NCBI GenBank assembly: GCA_958496175.1
Contig: OY292275.1
Span: 6,510,001-6,574,000 of the forward strand
Length of the DNA stretch: 64,000 nt
Direction: 5' to 3'
DNA from: Sisyra terminalis
Lineage: Eukaryota > Arthropoda > Insecta > Neuroptera > Sisyridae
Shown: positions 12,934 through 22,640 of the stretch, one piece after another
How positions within the stretch are numbered: position 1 is the stretch's first letter
How the letters are laid out: each line of letters begins with the position of its first letter
Notes under the pieces: model-generated
What the model saw: the letters and a program-made list of their open reading frames with translations, nothing else
Database searches by the model: none
What the model was told of the DNA's origin: nothing
Program-made: the position numbers and the translations under genes

Positions 12934-13260
12934 CAATAAATCAAAACCTTTAAGGTAATTTTATCCAGTTGGGTATCATATAATTCGATAGGTTGTCCCA
13001 AAAATCATCTTCGGAATAAACACCTGTCTTAAACTACTAACTAGAAAATTTTACATATTAAAATATAAGAAATAACCTGATTTTATGTTTATACATTATC
13101 TAATAGCTTCAACTTCATCTGCGTGGTACATTATTAAGGCGATATTAAATTGATATGGTGTGAGACCAATTCGTCAGTTTTGAAATACCTTTCGAGGCCA
13201 TAATTAGCCAAAGAGAGATTGGCAAGAGGAAACTGAAGTCAATCGAGGTTTTAAAAAATA

Positions 13261-13578
13261 ATTTATGGGATAGGTGCTGGAATATGGGAAGAAAATCCCA
13301 GAAAACCAATTGTCGTAGACCTAGAGAAAATTCCCTCACTATTTCTAGCAGAAATCTACGTTATCATCATAAGTTTATAGGAAAACCTGACAAGAAAATA
13401 TCACAATATAGGGATAAGAGCTTTCTCAGATAGTCAAGTTGCAGTTAAAGTTATCTAATCTTGCCATACGACTTCCTGGGACGACTGGTCTGGGAATGCA
13501 AAAGTCTTCACCAAATTGGCATATAAAAAATTGCTTGGGTACTAGGACATTATGGTATCAAAGATAAAGGAGAGGTCT
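13261..13578 (+). pseudogene. Non-LTR retroelement RNase H domain relic
   Basis: The translation gives GAGIWEENPRKPIV, PSLFLAEIYVI and then FSDSQVAVK, matching the order of RNase H motifs in non-LTR elements of the R1/LOA/I/jockey-related groups: the glycine-rich first strand, the (F)QAEIYA helix with the catalytic Glu, and the (Y)SDSQAA motif with the catalytic Asp. The later L-W-V-PGH-G-I block is decayed to LGY.DIMVSKIKER. Stops (for example near 13375) and frame changes kill it. The RT that should precede it is not visible; the pieces at 9 kb and 13 kb may or may not come from one insertion. Confidence 0.7.
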
Positions 13579-13831
13579 ATGGTATGTAAAAGTAGGCTCA
13601 AATATCCCATTTATGGGTTCAGAATTTGTTATAGATGTACTAATATGCACAACACTAAATTGAATAGCCAAATGGACTCAAAATGTTTTAAGTATAGGTG
13701 TATTAAGGCAGAAAAAATATTTTTCAATCATTATAACTCCGAAAATTGGGTCATAAATATTGAACTTAATATAATAATTAATTTGTGGGCAATAAGGACG
13801 AAGCTTCTTGTGAAATATTATTTATTTTATC

Positions 13832-13869
13832 GACAACGTTTCGTCAGTCATTCCTGACTTCTTCATGGC
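13832..13869 (-). ncRNA. Hammerhead-like motif, core-mutated copy
   Basis: The minus strand reads GCC, ATGAAGA, A, GTCAG/CTGAC stem, GAAACGTT, GTC. The invariant first C of the CUGANGA core is A, so I expect no activity. The change lies just outside the perfectly matched palindrome arm. Confidence 0.55.
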
Positions 13870-13925
13870 TGTATATTGAAAATACATGTCGCTATTTTTT
13901 AAATGTTATGTATTTTCATTATAGG

Positions 13926-13963
13926 GCCCTGAAGAAGTCAGGAATGACTGACGAAACGTTGTC
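13926..13963 (+). ncRNA. Hammerhead-like motif, intact core
   Basis: The plus strand reads GCC, CTGAAGA, A, stem II GTCAG/CTGAC, GAAACGT, T, GTC. Core and stem II are intact; stem I is weakened by one mismatch (GCC against GTC). Confidence 0.5.
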
Positions 13964-14110
13964 GATAAAATAAATAATATTTCACAAGAAGCTTCGTCCT
14001 TATTGCCCACAAATTAATTATTATATTAAGTTCAATATTTATGACCCAATTTTCGGAGTTATAATGATTGAAAAATATTTTTTCTGCCTTAATACACCTA
14101 TACTTAAAAC

Positions 14111-15046
14111 TTCAAATACGTTAAGAAATATACACTTAAGTAATTGTTGCATATCATCTAAAAGAATTAAGGGTTGAAATTTCGAAATTAAATTGAATTT
14201 TTCCACCCAGGAAATTAAATCTTTCAAAAAGAAGCTCAAGGAAGTAAAAATAGAAATCTCTAATAAATAAATAAAAAAACGACCCCCAATCTAATTGTAT
14301 CTTCCTTGGTTTGTCGTAACAAATCTAATTTAAAACTAGGAAATAAAATGATAAGTCTATTCTACGAAACGTTCACCACCACGTTAACATCTCGTAAATC
14401 CTATGATTGAGAATAAGAATCCAATTTTCTATTCCAATTACCAAACATGATAATAATGATAAAAAAAAAAAAAAACGCGGTCTTCATTTCAGTGTTCTTT
14501 GTTCTTATCGTGCGAAAAACGAGACGATTTAATTGAAACTGGGGATTAATGAGAATGAGACGATCGTGAAAAGGACAAAAGGCTTACGGGGCGGCGTGGG
14601 AATACCAGAGGAATATTGGGGTAATTTATGTCGTTGCCTGTGTGATAAATGAATCATTTCAGAGCTTTTTACACTCATTTTCATAAATTACAATGTAATT
14701 ACCATACAACTTACTTACGACATTAATTTCGAGTATGACTAAGGTCAACAAATGTCAAATATTACGAATGAAATATAGAAGGAAATTAGGGGAAAAACGA
14801 CGACAGTGGAACGTAGGAAATTAAAAAGGAACATAAAAATCTTGGCGAAACATTGTTACGAGCTTGTGAGCTTGTGGCATTTCAATGGAAATTTGAACGT
14901 TGAAATATGTAAATTCATATTCTTTGCTTTATGCTTTTCATCGAAAAAAAATTGCAGATTTTATCTTAAAAAATTACTCAAACTATCCATTATTTTTAAC
15001 TATTTCTTCAAGGCGCTTCTAGTAACTTTAGCTATCTTGATATGAA
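14111..15046. other. Gene-free stretch
   Basis: No gene or repeat recognised. It contains an A run at about 14460-14475. The short frame at 14806-15045 has no domain signal. Confidence 0.45.
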
Positions 15047-15297
15047 CCGTTTATTTTGAAAGTGACTTAAGTCCATTTCAAGAACAATCTCTATAGTGTT
15101 ATCATTTTTAACCATTGGAACATAAGATACTAAGGCCGAGGGAATATTTGGTGTTTTTGTTAACAACTAAAATGAAATCAGCGATTTGTCAAAACTTAGC
15201 AGTTAAATAAGTAACATACTTTGTTTTAGTTACAAGAAGAAGAATCATCATATAGCCCGTCCTTGAAATGGACTTACGCCACTTTCAAAATAAATGA
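15047..15297. mobile_element. 250-bp MITE, copy 1
   Basis: It has terminal inverted repeats of about 35 bp: the left end GTTTATTTTGAAAGTGACTT AAGTCCATTTCAAG, and a right end that reverse-complements to GTAAGTCCATTT in the same order, finishing CACTTTCAAAATAAA. The internal sequence (for example GAACATAAGATACTAAGG and AGTTACAAGAAGAAGAATCA) is shared with the copy at 22269-22520. There is no coding capacity. A target duplication is not clear, so the superfamily is open. Confidence 0.85.
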
Positions 15298-15949
15298 GTC
15301 ATATATTGGCTATCAGGATCGTGGGGCTTTTATCTACTTTGATGGCAGAAATCTAGCATTTAGTAAGCAACGCGAGATTTTCCTTTTTAATTTTATTTTG
15401 GGTTGAGGCTTCAGAACTGACGTCATCAATGGCTTTGGATGATGATGTAATTGGTTAAAATATTAGGTGGCAGGAGTCTCAACTTTGATGGCTACTTTTA
15501 GAACTAGCTAGTATGTTTGCAGAGTTTTGGCCATCTGCGTTTTTCATCATTTCTTAGAATAGCACTGTGCTAACACTAATATTGTGTTAATACTGTGTTA
15601 CGATATCTGATTATTCAGATAACATTTTTTTTAATCCTTACTTACAATCCTTACTTGCTTATCTAGTTAATTTTATTTTTGGTATTTATGGTTAGATATT
15701 AATCCAAAATTTTAATCTGGGTGGAATTATTTTGAACTCAAAATCTTTAATGTTCTTTAGGGCTTAACAATTTTCTTTAGAAATGGATTTTTCCAAAGTT
15801 TTAAACATTTATATATATAAAGGATCACAAAGAACGACTAAATATCAGTTACCTGTTGTTTTTTGCCAAGGAAACATATCATAGTATAAAACAGAGCTTC
15901 AATATTAATTCAAAATTTTACTTGTCCGTTGCATAAAAAAAAATATAAA

Positions 15950-17112
15950 ATGGGTAAAGGAAAAGAACTTTCTGAAGAAACGAATGGGTTATTTATTGGT
16001 CTTCATGAAGCATCTATGAACAATTGGGAATATTAAAGATTTAGAAAAATTCCGAGGCAAAGAAGAGTATATTGTGAAGAATTTTAGTATTGGGTACAAC
16101 TTCCAAAAAGCGACGTTCGGGAAGACCAAAAGCAACAATATCTACTGATGTATCAGAATTAGAAGCAAACGTAATAGACTATTTACTGTTCCAAAAATAG
16201 TAACAAAATTTAACGCGGGTCGGAGTAAATTTATAAATGTTTCTATTGTAAAAAAGAAGGCTCCTGGATGCGGGTCTAGAGGGATCCAAAAACCACTTCT
16301 TAAAGTTATAAACAAAAAAAGAGGCTCCAATGGGCTAAGGACCATGGACCATCTACCGGTTGTCTAAGCATTTTTGGTTGAACTTCATCTCAAAGCTCAA
16401 TGCCATACGTCCAAATTGGAAAAAAAATGAGTTTTGGGTATCTTCCCATTTGCCAGAATTGTTTCTTAAAAATTTTTGCTACTAGCTTTTCTTTTATGAA
16501 TAATACAGAGCTTCTACGTGAGCTTTCGGTCTTGGAGATTTCGATGGCGATTAGAGTAATCGGAGGACATATGTTTTTTTGTTAATATAAGGTGACCTGT
16601 ACAATTTTTGTTTCCTTTATGGTAACCTTACATTTGTTAATGGTGCTGGACTTACTAAGTGGTAAATTGAGCTTTATTAAGCTTTAAACCCTGTCATCCG
16701 CCGAACATCCTGTTAGAGTACTTTCTATGGGAGGCAAATCCGAGATATACAATAAATATAGAAGGAAACCCAACACCCTCCCTTAAGGATCACCAAATTT
16801 TATATCGTGTATATTAAAATAGGCAGAATTGGCTTTTGTAATTCAAGGAATTTTGAACGAAGAAGGATATAGAGACGTCTTAGCACACAATATTGTGGCA
16901 TCTAGAAATCGGTTAAATGCGTTATCAACACTGCTATCAAAAACAGAGGAGGCCACATAGATGGATTAAAAATTTATAACTATATTTTTTTTTGACTTTA
17001 CTATAAGTTATTGTTAATAAAAAACTAAACTACTTAAAACTGATTTTTGTTTGAACACGATTGAGAAAATCAAGATTTTATGGGTGACCAAATACTTTTG
17101 AGTGGTAGTGTA
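15950..17112 (+). pseudogene. Tc1-type transposase relic, interrupted
   Basis: The start at 15950 reads MGKGKELSEET and GLFIGLHEAS, followed in shifting frames by KIPR, a TSKKRRSGRPKATTST-like segment, VPKIVTKFNAGRS, SIVKKK(A)PGCG and QWAKDH. These match the Tc1 family N-terminal helix-turn-helix, GRPK linker and start of the DDE domain. At 16341-16839 a 490-bp repeat interrupts it. The C-terminal end resumes with ILNEEGYRDVL and AIKNRGGHIDG. The 3' terminal repeat ends ACTTTTGAGTGGTAGTGTA at 17112. The catalytic DDE core is missing, stops and frameshifts are many, and no left terminal repeat is visible. Dead element. Confidence 0.85.
16341..16839 (+). repeat. 490-bp repeat unit, copy 1 (inside Tc1 relic)
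   Basis: It starts ACCATGGACCATCTACCGGT and ends AGGCAGAATTGGCTTTTGT. It is nearly identical to 17116-17606. It shows no coding capacity and no obvious terminal repeats of its own. Its first bases (ACCATGG) abut the Tc1 QWAKDH codons. Confidence 0.85.
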
Positions 17113-17115
17113 TGT

Positions 17116-17606
17116 ACCATGGAGCATCTACCGGTTGTCTAAGCAATTTTGGTTGAACTCCATCTCAAAGCTCAATGCCATACGTCCAAATTGGAAAAAA
17201 ATTGAGTTTTGGGTATCTTCCCATTTGCCAGAATTGCTTCTTAAAAATTTTTGCTACTAGCTTTTCTTTTATGAACAATACAGAGTTTTCACGTGAGCTT
17301 TCGGTCTAGGGGATTTTAATAGTGATCAGGGTAACCGGAGGATATATGTTTCCTTGTTAATGTAAAGGTGACCTGTACAATTTTTGTGTTCTTTATGGTG
17401 ACCTTACATTTGTTAATGGTGCTGGACTTACTAAGTGGCAAATTGAGCTTTATTAAGCTTTAAACCCTGTCATCCACAAAAGATTCTATTATAGTACCTT
17501 CTATGGGAGGCAAATACAATAAATATAGAAGGAAACCCAACATTCTCCCTTAAGGATCACCAAATTTTATATCGTATATATTAAAATAGGCAGAATTGGC
17601 TTTTGT
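17116..17606 (+). repeat. 490-bp repeat unit, copy 2 (abuts Tc1 end)
   Basis: Same unit as 16341-16839, beginning ACCATGGAGCATCTACCGGT only a few bases after the terminal GTGGTAGTGTA of the Tc1 relic. The copies differ by scattered substitutions and by a short indel near 17513. Confidence 0.85.
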
Positions 17607-18697
17607 CTTAAATTTTTGATTTTCTAGGTATATTTTAAAAAATTCCCAAAGGTGAAAGAAAAAATTTGAAAAAAATCTTACTCTAATTTTAGTTGACAAC
17701 GTTCTAGTTCCTTTATTTTGAAAGAATCAAAGAAATTATTAATAATTCCTTTTATAAGTAAATTAGGGGAATGTGAGACGCTAAAAGCTTCTAAAAAGTG
17801 AGCTTTTCTCTCCTGTCTACTTTGATCAGTTCAATTTAAAAAGAAAACGAAAGAAAAAGTAAGCTGATAATCTTTAAGCCATTCCAAAAACAAATTAATA
17901 AAACGTTCAACGAACTCCGAACGTTTCCATGGATAAGAATCAAACGTCTTACATCGTCCCCCATTTTTCATCCCCCTTCAAAAACAACAAAGCAAATCCC
18001 AATCAAATATGAAATATTTCCAACGTTGACAACTAATTATGTACACTGTGTACTTCTATACACGAAAGGTTTGACAATTCCTTTCTTGATTCCCTCACTT
18101 TCTTCCGCCCTTCGCTTTGTTGACTTCGCAACCTTGCCGTCCCATTCTCGACAGTAAAACTCGTTTCATTATTCCCCGAAATGATAATTACTCATATTAT
18201 TGTTATGATTATTACTATTATGATAATATTATATGTATATATGTGTGTTAAATAACACACAATGTAATCAACGTGACATATTCAATAGTCGAGGAAGAAA
18301 CTTTTGTGATTACAATGTGTCTCTTTGCCTCACGAACGGAGCTTTTATGGCATCAACAAAAGCTCTCCAACTAGACTCACATACGCAACGCTCAAACAAG
18401 CGAGCGGTTACGACTTTAAGCACAGGATTATATATTAACTTGTACATTAAATGTGTTAAGATTTAAAGGGTTTTACAAAGGACATTAGTGTTACTACAAC
18501 AAGGCATTAACCCAAATAAACCTCACCCGAAATTGCCAAGAAGTATCATCATCATCATCACCATCATCATCGTTTTGCTCATGAAGGTCCCCAGAAAAAA
18601 GAGAACACTTACCTGAAAAAAAAGAGAAATACATTAATGCGTTAGTAAAAAATGCAAAGACAAAGATTATCTGTGGGGGAAAATGTGATCATTTCTT
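17607..18697. other. Gene-free stretch
   Basis: No gene seen. It holds a short ATC microsatellite near 18546-18572 and an AT-rich patch at 18190-18245. Confidence 0.45.
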
Positions 18698-19017
18698 TTA
18701 CTTGATCTTACAAATGTCGTCGTAGTCCTTTGACCTAATTAAAGCTCTGACTGTATTTATCTGTGTCGCATTTGGCAAATGAATTACAGGACTAATAGGA
18801 CGAGGACTAACATTTGTAAGGCTCTCGTTAATCACATTGTTTCGGCTGGAATTACAATTTTTTTTTTCGGGAGCGTTGATTGGATGAGGAAAAACAAGAT
18901 TTATGTTTTGCTCTTTTGGAAAAATTACAGAAAATTTTTTGTCTTCAACAGATAAAAAGGACTTTTTATTTAACAAAGATGCTTTTTTTACTAATTTCAA
19001 CCAAAAAAAGCTTTAAG
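18698..19017 (-). CDS. Coding-like frame of unknown function, about 100 codons, minus strand
   Basis: The minus-strand frame opens just after a TAA near 19018 and runs to a stop at 18698. It reads smoothly with a mixed residue composition (for example SPRPISPVIHLPNATQ and SKDYDDICKIK at the end), unlike the Phe/Lys/Asn-rich chance frames around it. There is no ATG at the beginning, so if real it would be a terminal exon or a retroelement remnant; it lies 43 bp from the SINE/RTE-like repeat at 19061. I do not recognise a domain. Confidence 0.25.
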
Positions 19018-19060
19018 ATTTTGGTTTTTGTACAGTATTTTTTTTTAATTTTATTTATTT

Positions 19061-19700
19061 ACTAGCAGATCCCCGCGACTTCATCTGCGTAACGTAGGTA
19101 TATGAAAATTATTTTTTTCTTATTTCTTTTACGAAAAACCAAATCATACTTAAAACACTATTTTGTCAACTTTAAAAATACACAAACATTTAATAAACTG
19201 TTACTTGGAATAAAATAGTTGCATGTAATGATCAATTAATTTTCAAATGTGTTAATTTTCTATGTATTTTATATATATAAAGGTTTATATTTCAAATATG
19301 CAATTTTTAAAACTTTAAATTGAATTTACTGTGTTTTTTATTGGTTCAAATAAAAATTTTTTTAGAGATTATTTTCTAACTTTTAATTACCTTTCCAATG
19401 ATATACAACTCACCTATCTAAAGTAAAAGTTTCTGTTTTCATCCCTAGGGAATACCTTCCCTTATTATTTTTTTGGAATGATAAGTAGCCTATAGTATGT
19501 GGAAAATTGTGTTGTATCTTAATACCAAATTTCATTAAATTCGATTGTTCCGTTCTTTAGTTAAATCGGGACACACAGACAAAAATTTTAAAAATGTTAA
19601 TTTTGGAATAAGGGCCTCTTGAAACAAATATTTACCCTAAAATTGGGTTCAAAATCGAAATGTACAGACAGACGTAAGAATTTTATATATTAGTATAGAT
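19061..19700 (+). repeat. SINE/RTE-like repeat, near full length (640 bp)
   Basis: The head ACTAGCAGATCCCCGCGACT is shared with 1601 and 24250. The tail runs through ACCAAATTTCATTAAATTCG, CACACAGACAAAAATT, and ACAGACAGACGTAAGAATTT to a TATATTAGTATAGAT end, a 3' end common to RTE-derived short elements in insects. The tail half is shared with 50163-50464. There is no open frame, so it is non-autonomous. Confidence 0.75.
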
Positions 19701-20384
19701 TGTCGTTCTAGCTGCTTAGACTATGTCGCAACTTGCTAAATTTTAGCTTATTCTACATTTTACATAGTATATAATATAGTATTAATACAATATAATATTT
19801 ATAATAAATGATATAAGACAATCCAGGTCTATATATGGTTGTAAAATGCCATTCTTTTTATGACCCGCCAACACTTCAGAAAACCCGCTCTCCGGGTTCA
19901 GATCCACTGGAGACATCGGTAGATGTTGGGCTGAGTATTTTATATATTTTTTTATATATTTCACATAAAATATTGCGTATCAACTGAACCAATTTTGTCA
20001 TTCATATTAGATTAAAAAGGCTACAGACTTAACATTGGGAAAAATTTCATGTTTATCAAGCAAAAGTGTATGCAAATCAATTTGGTTCGATGTTTTATTT
20101 GGAAAGAAAATTTCTTCACTTTAAGTAATCTTTTTTTTTTAAATCAATATTATGTTCCATCAAATTTGATTTTCTGTAATATTATGGATAAACATTGAAA
20201 ATTGATAATTTAAAGAAATTTTGCATAATATTGGCGACAAATTTTAAGTTACTATTGTTTTTTTTTATATTTTTACTGCTCTGCGGGTTTCCTGGATATT
20301 TCCAGTTTACTCTTTTGCCATTTCCAATTGCCATTGATGTGCCATTAATCGATATTCTTGGCCCAGCAATGGCCCAATCTAAGG

Positions 20385-21093
20385 CCGATTTCCAAACTTT
20401 GTTTGGGATATTACTTCAAAAACTAAAAATGGGTATATCAAAAGACCACTGTATGATTATGGAATCTTATCCAAGAAAAAAAAAATGGTTCTTCCAAGTG
20501 AAGCAAGGAGAGGCAGGTTGAGATTTGAAGCAGATTGGGGCTGATGTACCACAAAAAAGTATCCTTGGACTCTTGTTGCATTTTGTATACAAGGCTGATC
20601 TTTCAACTATAAACGGAATTATCACGGTTACATATGCTAACGACACTGCACCAATGGTAATAGAAAATTGTCCTAGTAAAGCATCCAACAAATATCAATG
20701 CGTCTTAACAACAGAGTTCTGCAGGTGGACCAACAAATTGAAAATAAAATTAATGAAAACAATTCAGTCTACCAAAAAACAGTGTTTCCCATCAGTAATG
20801 CTTAGTAATATCGAGGTACCCCAAATGGATCACGTTAAATATTTGGGAATATACCAGAATAAATGCTTAACTTTGGCAAAACATATAAAAGAAAAACGAA
20901 AGCTGCTTAAATGGCTGATTGATCAGAAGTCACAGTTGACCATTGAAAACAAAATAGTCCTTTACAAATTAATAATAAAAACAATTTGAGTTTATGGAGT
21001 GGACCATTGGGGTACAACATCCAACTCAAACGTGGAAATAATTCAAAGATTCCCAATCAAGGTTCTGCGGAAACTAATCGGTGCACCATGATA
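20385..21093 (+). pseudogene. Jockey-like reverse transcriptase relic
   Basis: RT blocks follow in order: LLQKLKMGISKD, a degraded SYLSNR-F-V block (ESYPRKKKWFFQVKQGEA), a stop at 20521, GADVPQKSILGLLLHFVYKA (GVPQGSVLGPLLY), YANDTAP in place of YADDTA so one catalytic Asp is Asn, HVKYLGIYQNKCLTLAKHI, and the thumb segment TIENKIVLYKLIIKT. It ends after an in-frame stop with VYGVDHWGTTSNSN and IIQRFPIKVLRKLIGAP. At least two stops plus a lost catalytic residue make it non-functional. The endonuclease and gag domains are absent. Confidence 0.88.
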
Positions 21094-21654
21094 AATAAAT
21101 AATATGAGAATAATCGATAATAAAGTTGGAAAATTATAGAAAATTTAACTGACTTTTTTAAATTTTTTTAAGCACAAGGTTCAAGGTGCTACAATAAGTG
21201 CTTCAGTTCTGTTGGCTTAATTGTATGGGCAGTCTCAGTGGATTACTCTTGCAAAAATTTTAGTCCTGAAACCGGTCAAGGAAAACAGTGGGGTTCCATC
21301 TTTGACGTCGATTTTTGTTCTCGATATTATCTAAAAAGTTTACGACTTAGTTATTAGGATAATCGTTGAGCTTTTCCTAATACTTTTTGCCGTATTTTTG
21401 AATTTCCTACCGCACTATCGGTGTATAAGTGTTACCATAAATTTTAGTGCTGTTTATATACCAGGGAGCATTAATTATTTGGCGAAGTATATTTAATTGG
21501 AACCTTTGCAGAATCTCAACGTTAGAATTTGATACAGAGATGGTCCAAATGGGCTTCAGTATATCTTTGTAGATATGGAGCTAATTTTCCACCAGCAATG
21601 AAAATGATATCCAATGATTTGTAGTATGAAATATATTCAATGGTAATAGAAGTT

Positions 21655-21925
21655 AACAATTTTAAAGATCCATTTCAATTTTTGATATAAACTTACGTAT
21701 TTATCAAGAAATCATAACTTCCGCAATTAGTAACGCGTAAAAAGTTTGCACGCAAAATAACACGAGTGCTTTTGACATTGATTTCCAGCCACAATGGGGT
21801 TTAAGAAGAATTGTTAGGGTACTTTTTTTAGCTAATTTTCTTAGCTTTCTTTTTGGTAAGTGATAACTATTACGTTTGTATCTCTCATGATTCAAAAGTT
21901 ATAATTAAATAAAATATTGTTATAA
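21655..21925 (+). repeat. Diverged dispersed repeat, copy 1
   Basis: Shares ordered blocks with 31475-31730: AAAGATCCATTT, ATATAAACTTAC, a GATTTCCA block and ATTCAAAAGTTATAAT, followed further on by GCGACTGTACTACT near 22225 (CGACTGTACTACTA near 31857). Divergence is high. No coding signal. Confidence 0.55.
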
Positions 21926-22268
21926 GTCCCAGATGATGAATTCTTCGGTTGAAATCATAGTAGGGACCTTATCTATCACTATATCAAATAATTGACCTTT
22001 TTCTTTGGGTTCTTAGGGTCTTTTTTCTTAACATAAGAAATTAAATAATAAACTTGTCATATTTAGTTTTAACTTTTAAATTTTGTATTATAGGCGGGAA
22101 AAATCTATTGCTTGGAACTTGGACCACGGAAATTGTTAAAAAGTTTATAGACTAACAGATCAAAAGATCAAAGAATTTTTAAAAAAATTAGCTATTGCAT
22201 ACATATTTGCGAGTACATTGCCTTAGCGACTGTACTACTTACCAAAGGGCTAGAAAAAATTATTTGCG

Positions 22269-22520
22269 CGGTTTATTTTGAAAGTGAGTTAAGTCCATTT
22301 CAAGAACAATCCCTATAGTATTATCATTTTTAACCATAGGAACATAAGATACTAAGGAGAAGGGAATGATTGGCGTTTTTGTTAACAACTAAAATGAAAT
22401 CAGTAATTTCTGAAAACTTAGCAGTTAAATAATTAATATACTTTGGTCTAGTTACAAGAAGAAGAATCACCCTAAAGAACGTCCTTTAAATGGACTTACG
22501 TCACTTTCAAAATAAACGAG
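22269..22520. mobile_element. 250-bp MITE, copy 2
   Basis: Second copy of the element at 15047-15297, with the same terminal inverted repeats (GGTTTATTTTGAAAGTGAGT left; CACTTTCAAAATAAACGAG right) and the same internal blocks. The two copies are about nine-tenths identical by eye. Confidence 0.87.
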
Positions 22521-22597
22521 TCATTTATTTTGATTTTAGAGGGTTTTCCCGTGTGGTAACTTAAAATTAAAATTTAATAATAATATTATTATTATTA

Positions 22598-22640
22598 TTA
22601 CCTGATGATGACAGTCAAAAACTGTTGAAATGCGTCGAAA
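22598..22640 (+). ncRNA. Hammerhead-like motif, CUGAUGA class, single copy
   Basis: The plus strand reads TTAC, CTGATGA, T, stem II GACAGT/ACTGTT (one G-T pair) with loop CAAAA, GAAA, short TGCG stem III, then GTC and GAAA. The core is the most canonical form (CUGAUGA) and the cleavage triplet would be GUC. Stem I has one mismatch (TTAC with GAAA). It is followed by TAAACTAATTTTTTAATTG. No inverted partner is seen. Confidence 0.5.

Larger units (their letters stand above)
13685..14110. repeat. Perfect palindrome (181-bp arms, 64-bp spacer) with hammerhead-like motifs
   Basis: 13685-13865 and 13930-14110 are exact reverse complements as far as I can read them, from GTTTTAAGTATAGGTGTATT to ACTTCTTCA. 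The inner part (GTGGGCAATAAGGACGAAGC and the hammerhead-like motif) is homologous to the element at 9493-9857; the outer part (to the ATAACTCCGAAAATTGGGTC segment) is extra and also palindromic. Identity of arms this long points to a recent event or ongoing gene conversion, or to an assembly artefact. The open frames across it are palindrome shadows. Confidence 0.9.

Noticed and set aside
13552..13973. Frames of 101 and 62 codons
   Set aside because: They run through the RNase H relic and the perfect palindrome and are shadows of those repeats.
15972..15990. CTGAAGAAACG string
   Set aside because: It is a coincidental match within the Tc1 transposase N-terminus, with no stem II.
19782..19964. 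Minus-strand frame with SPVDLNPESGFSEVLAGHK
   Set aside because: The GC-richer 70 bp looks like part of an old element or exon, but it is too short and isolated to support a call. A tRNA-like box B (GGTTCAGATCC) is present without a box A or a cloverleaf.
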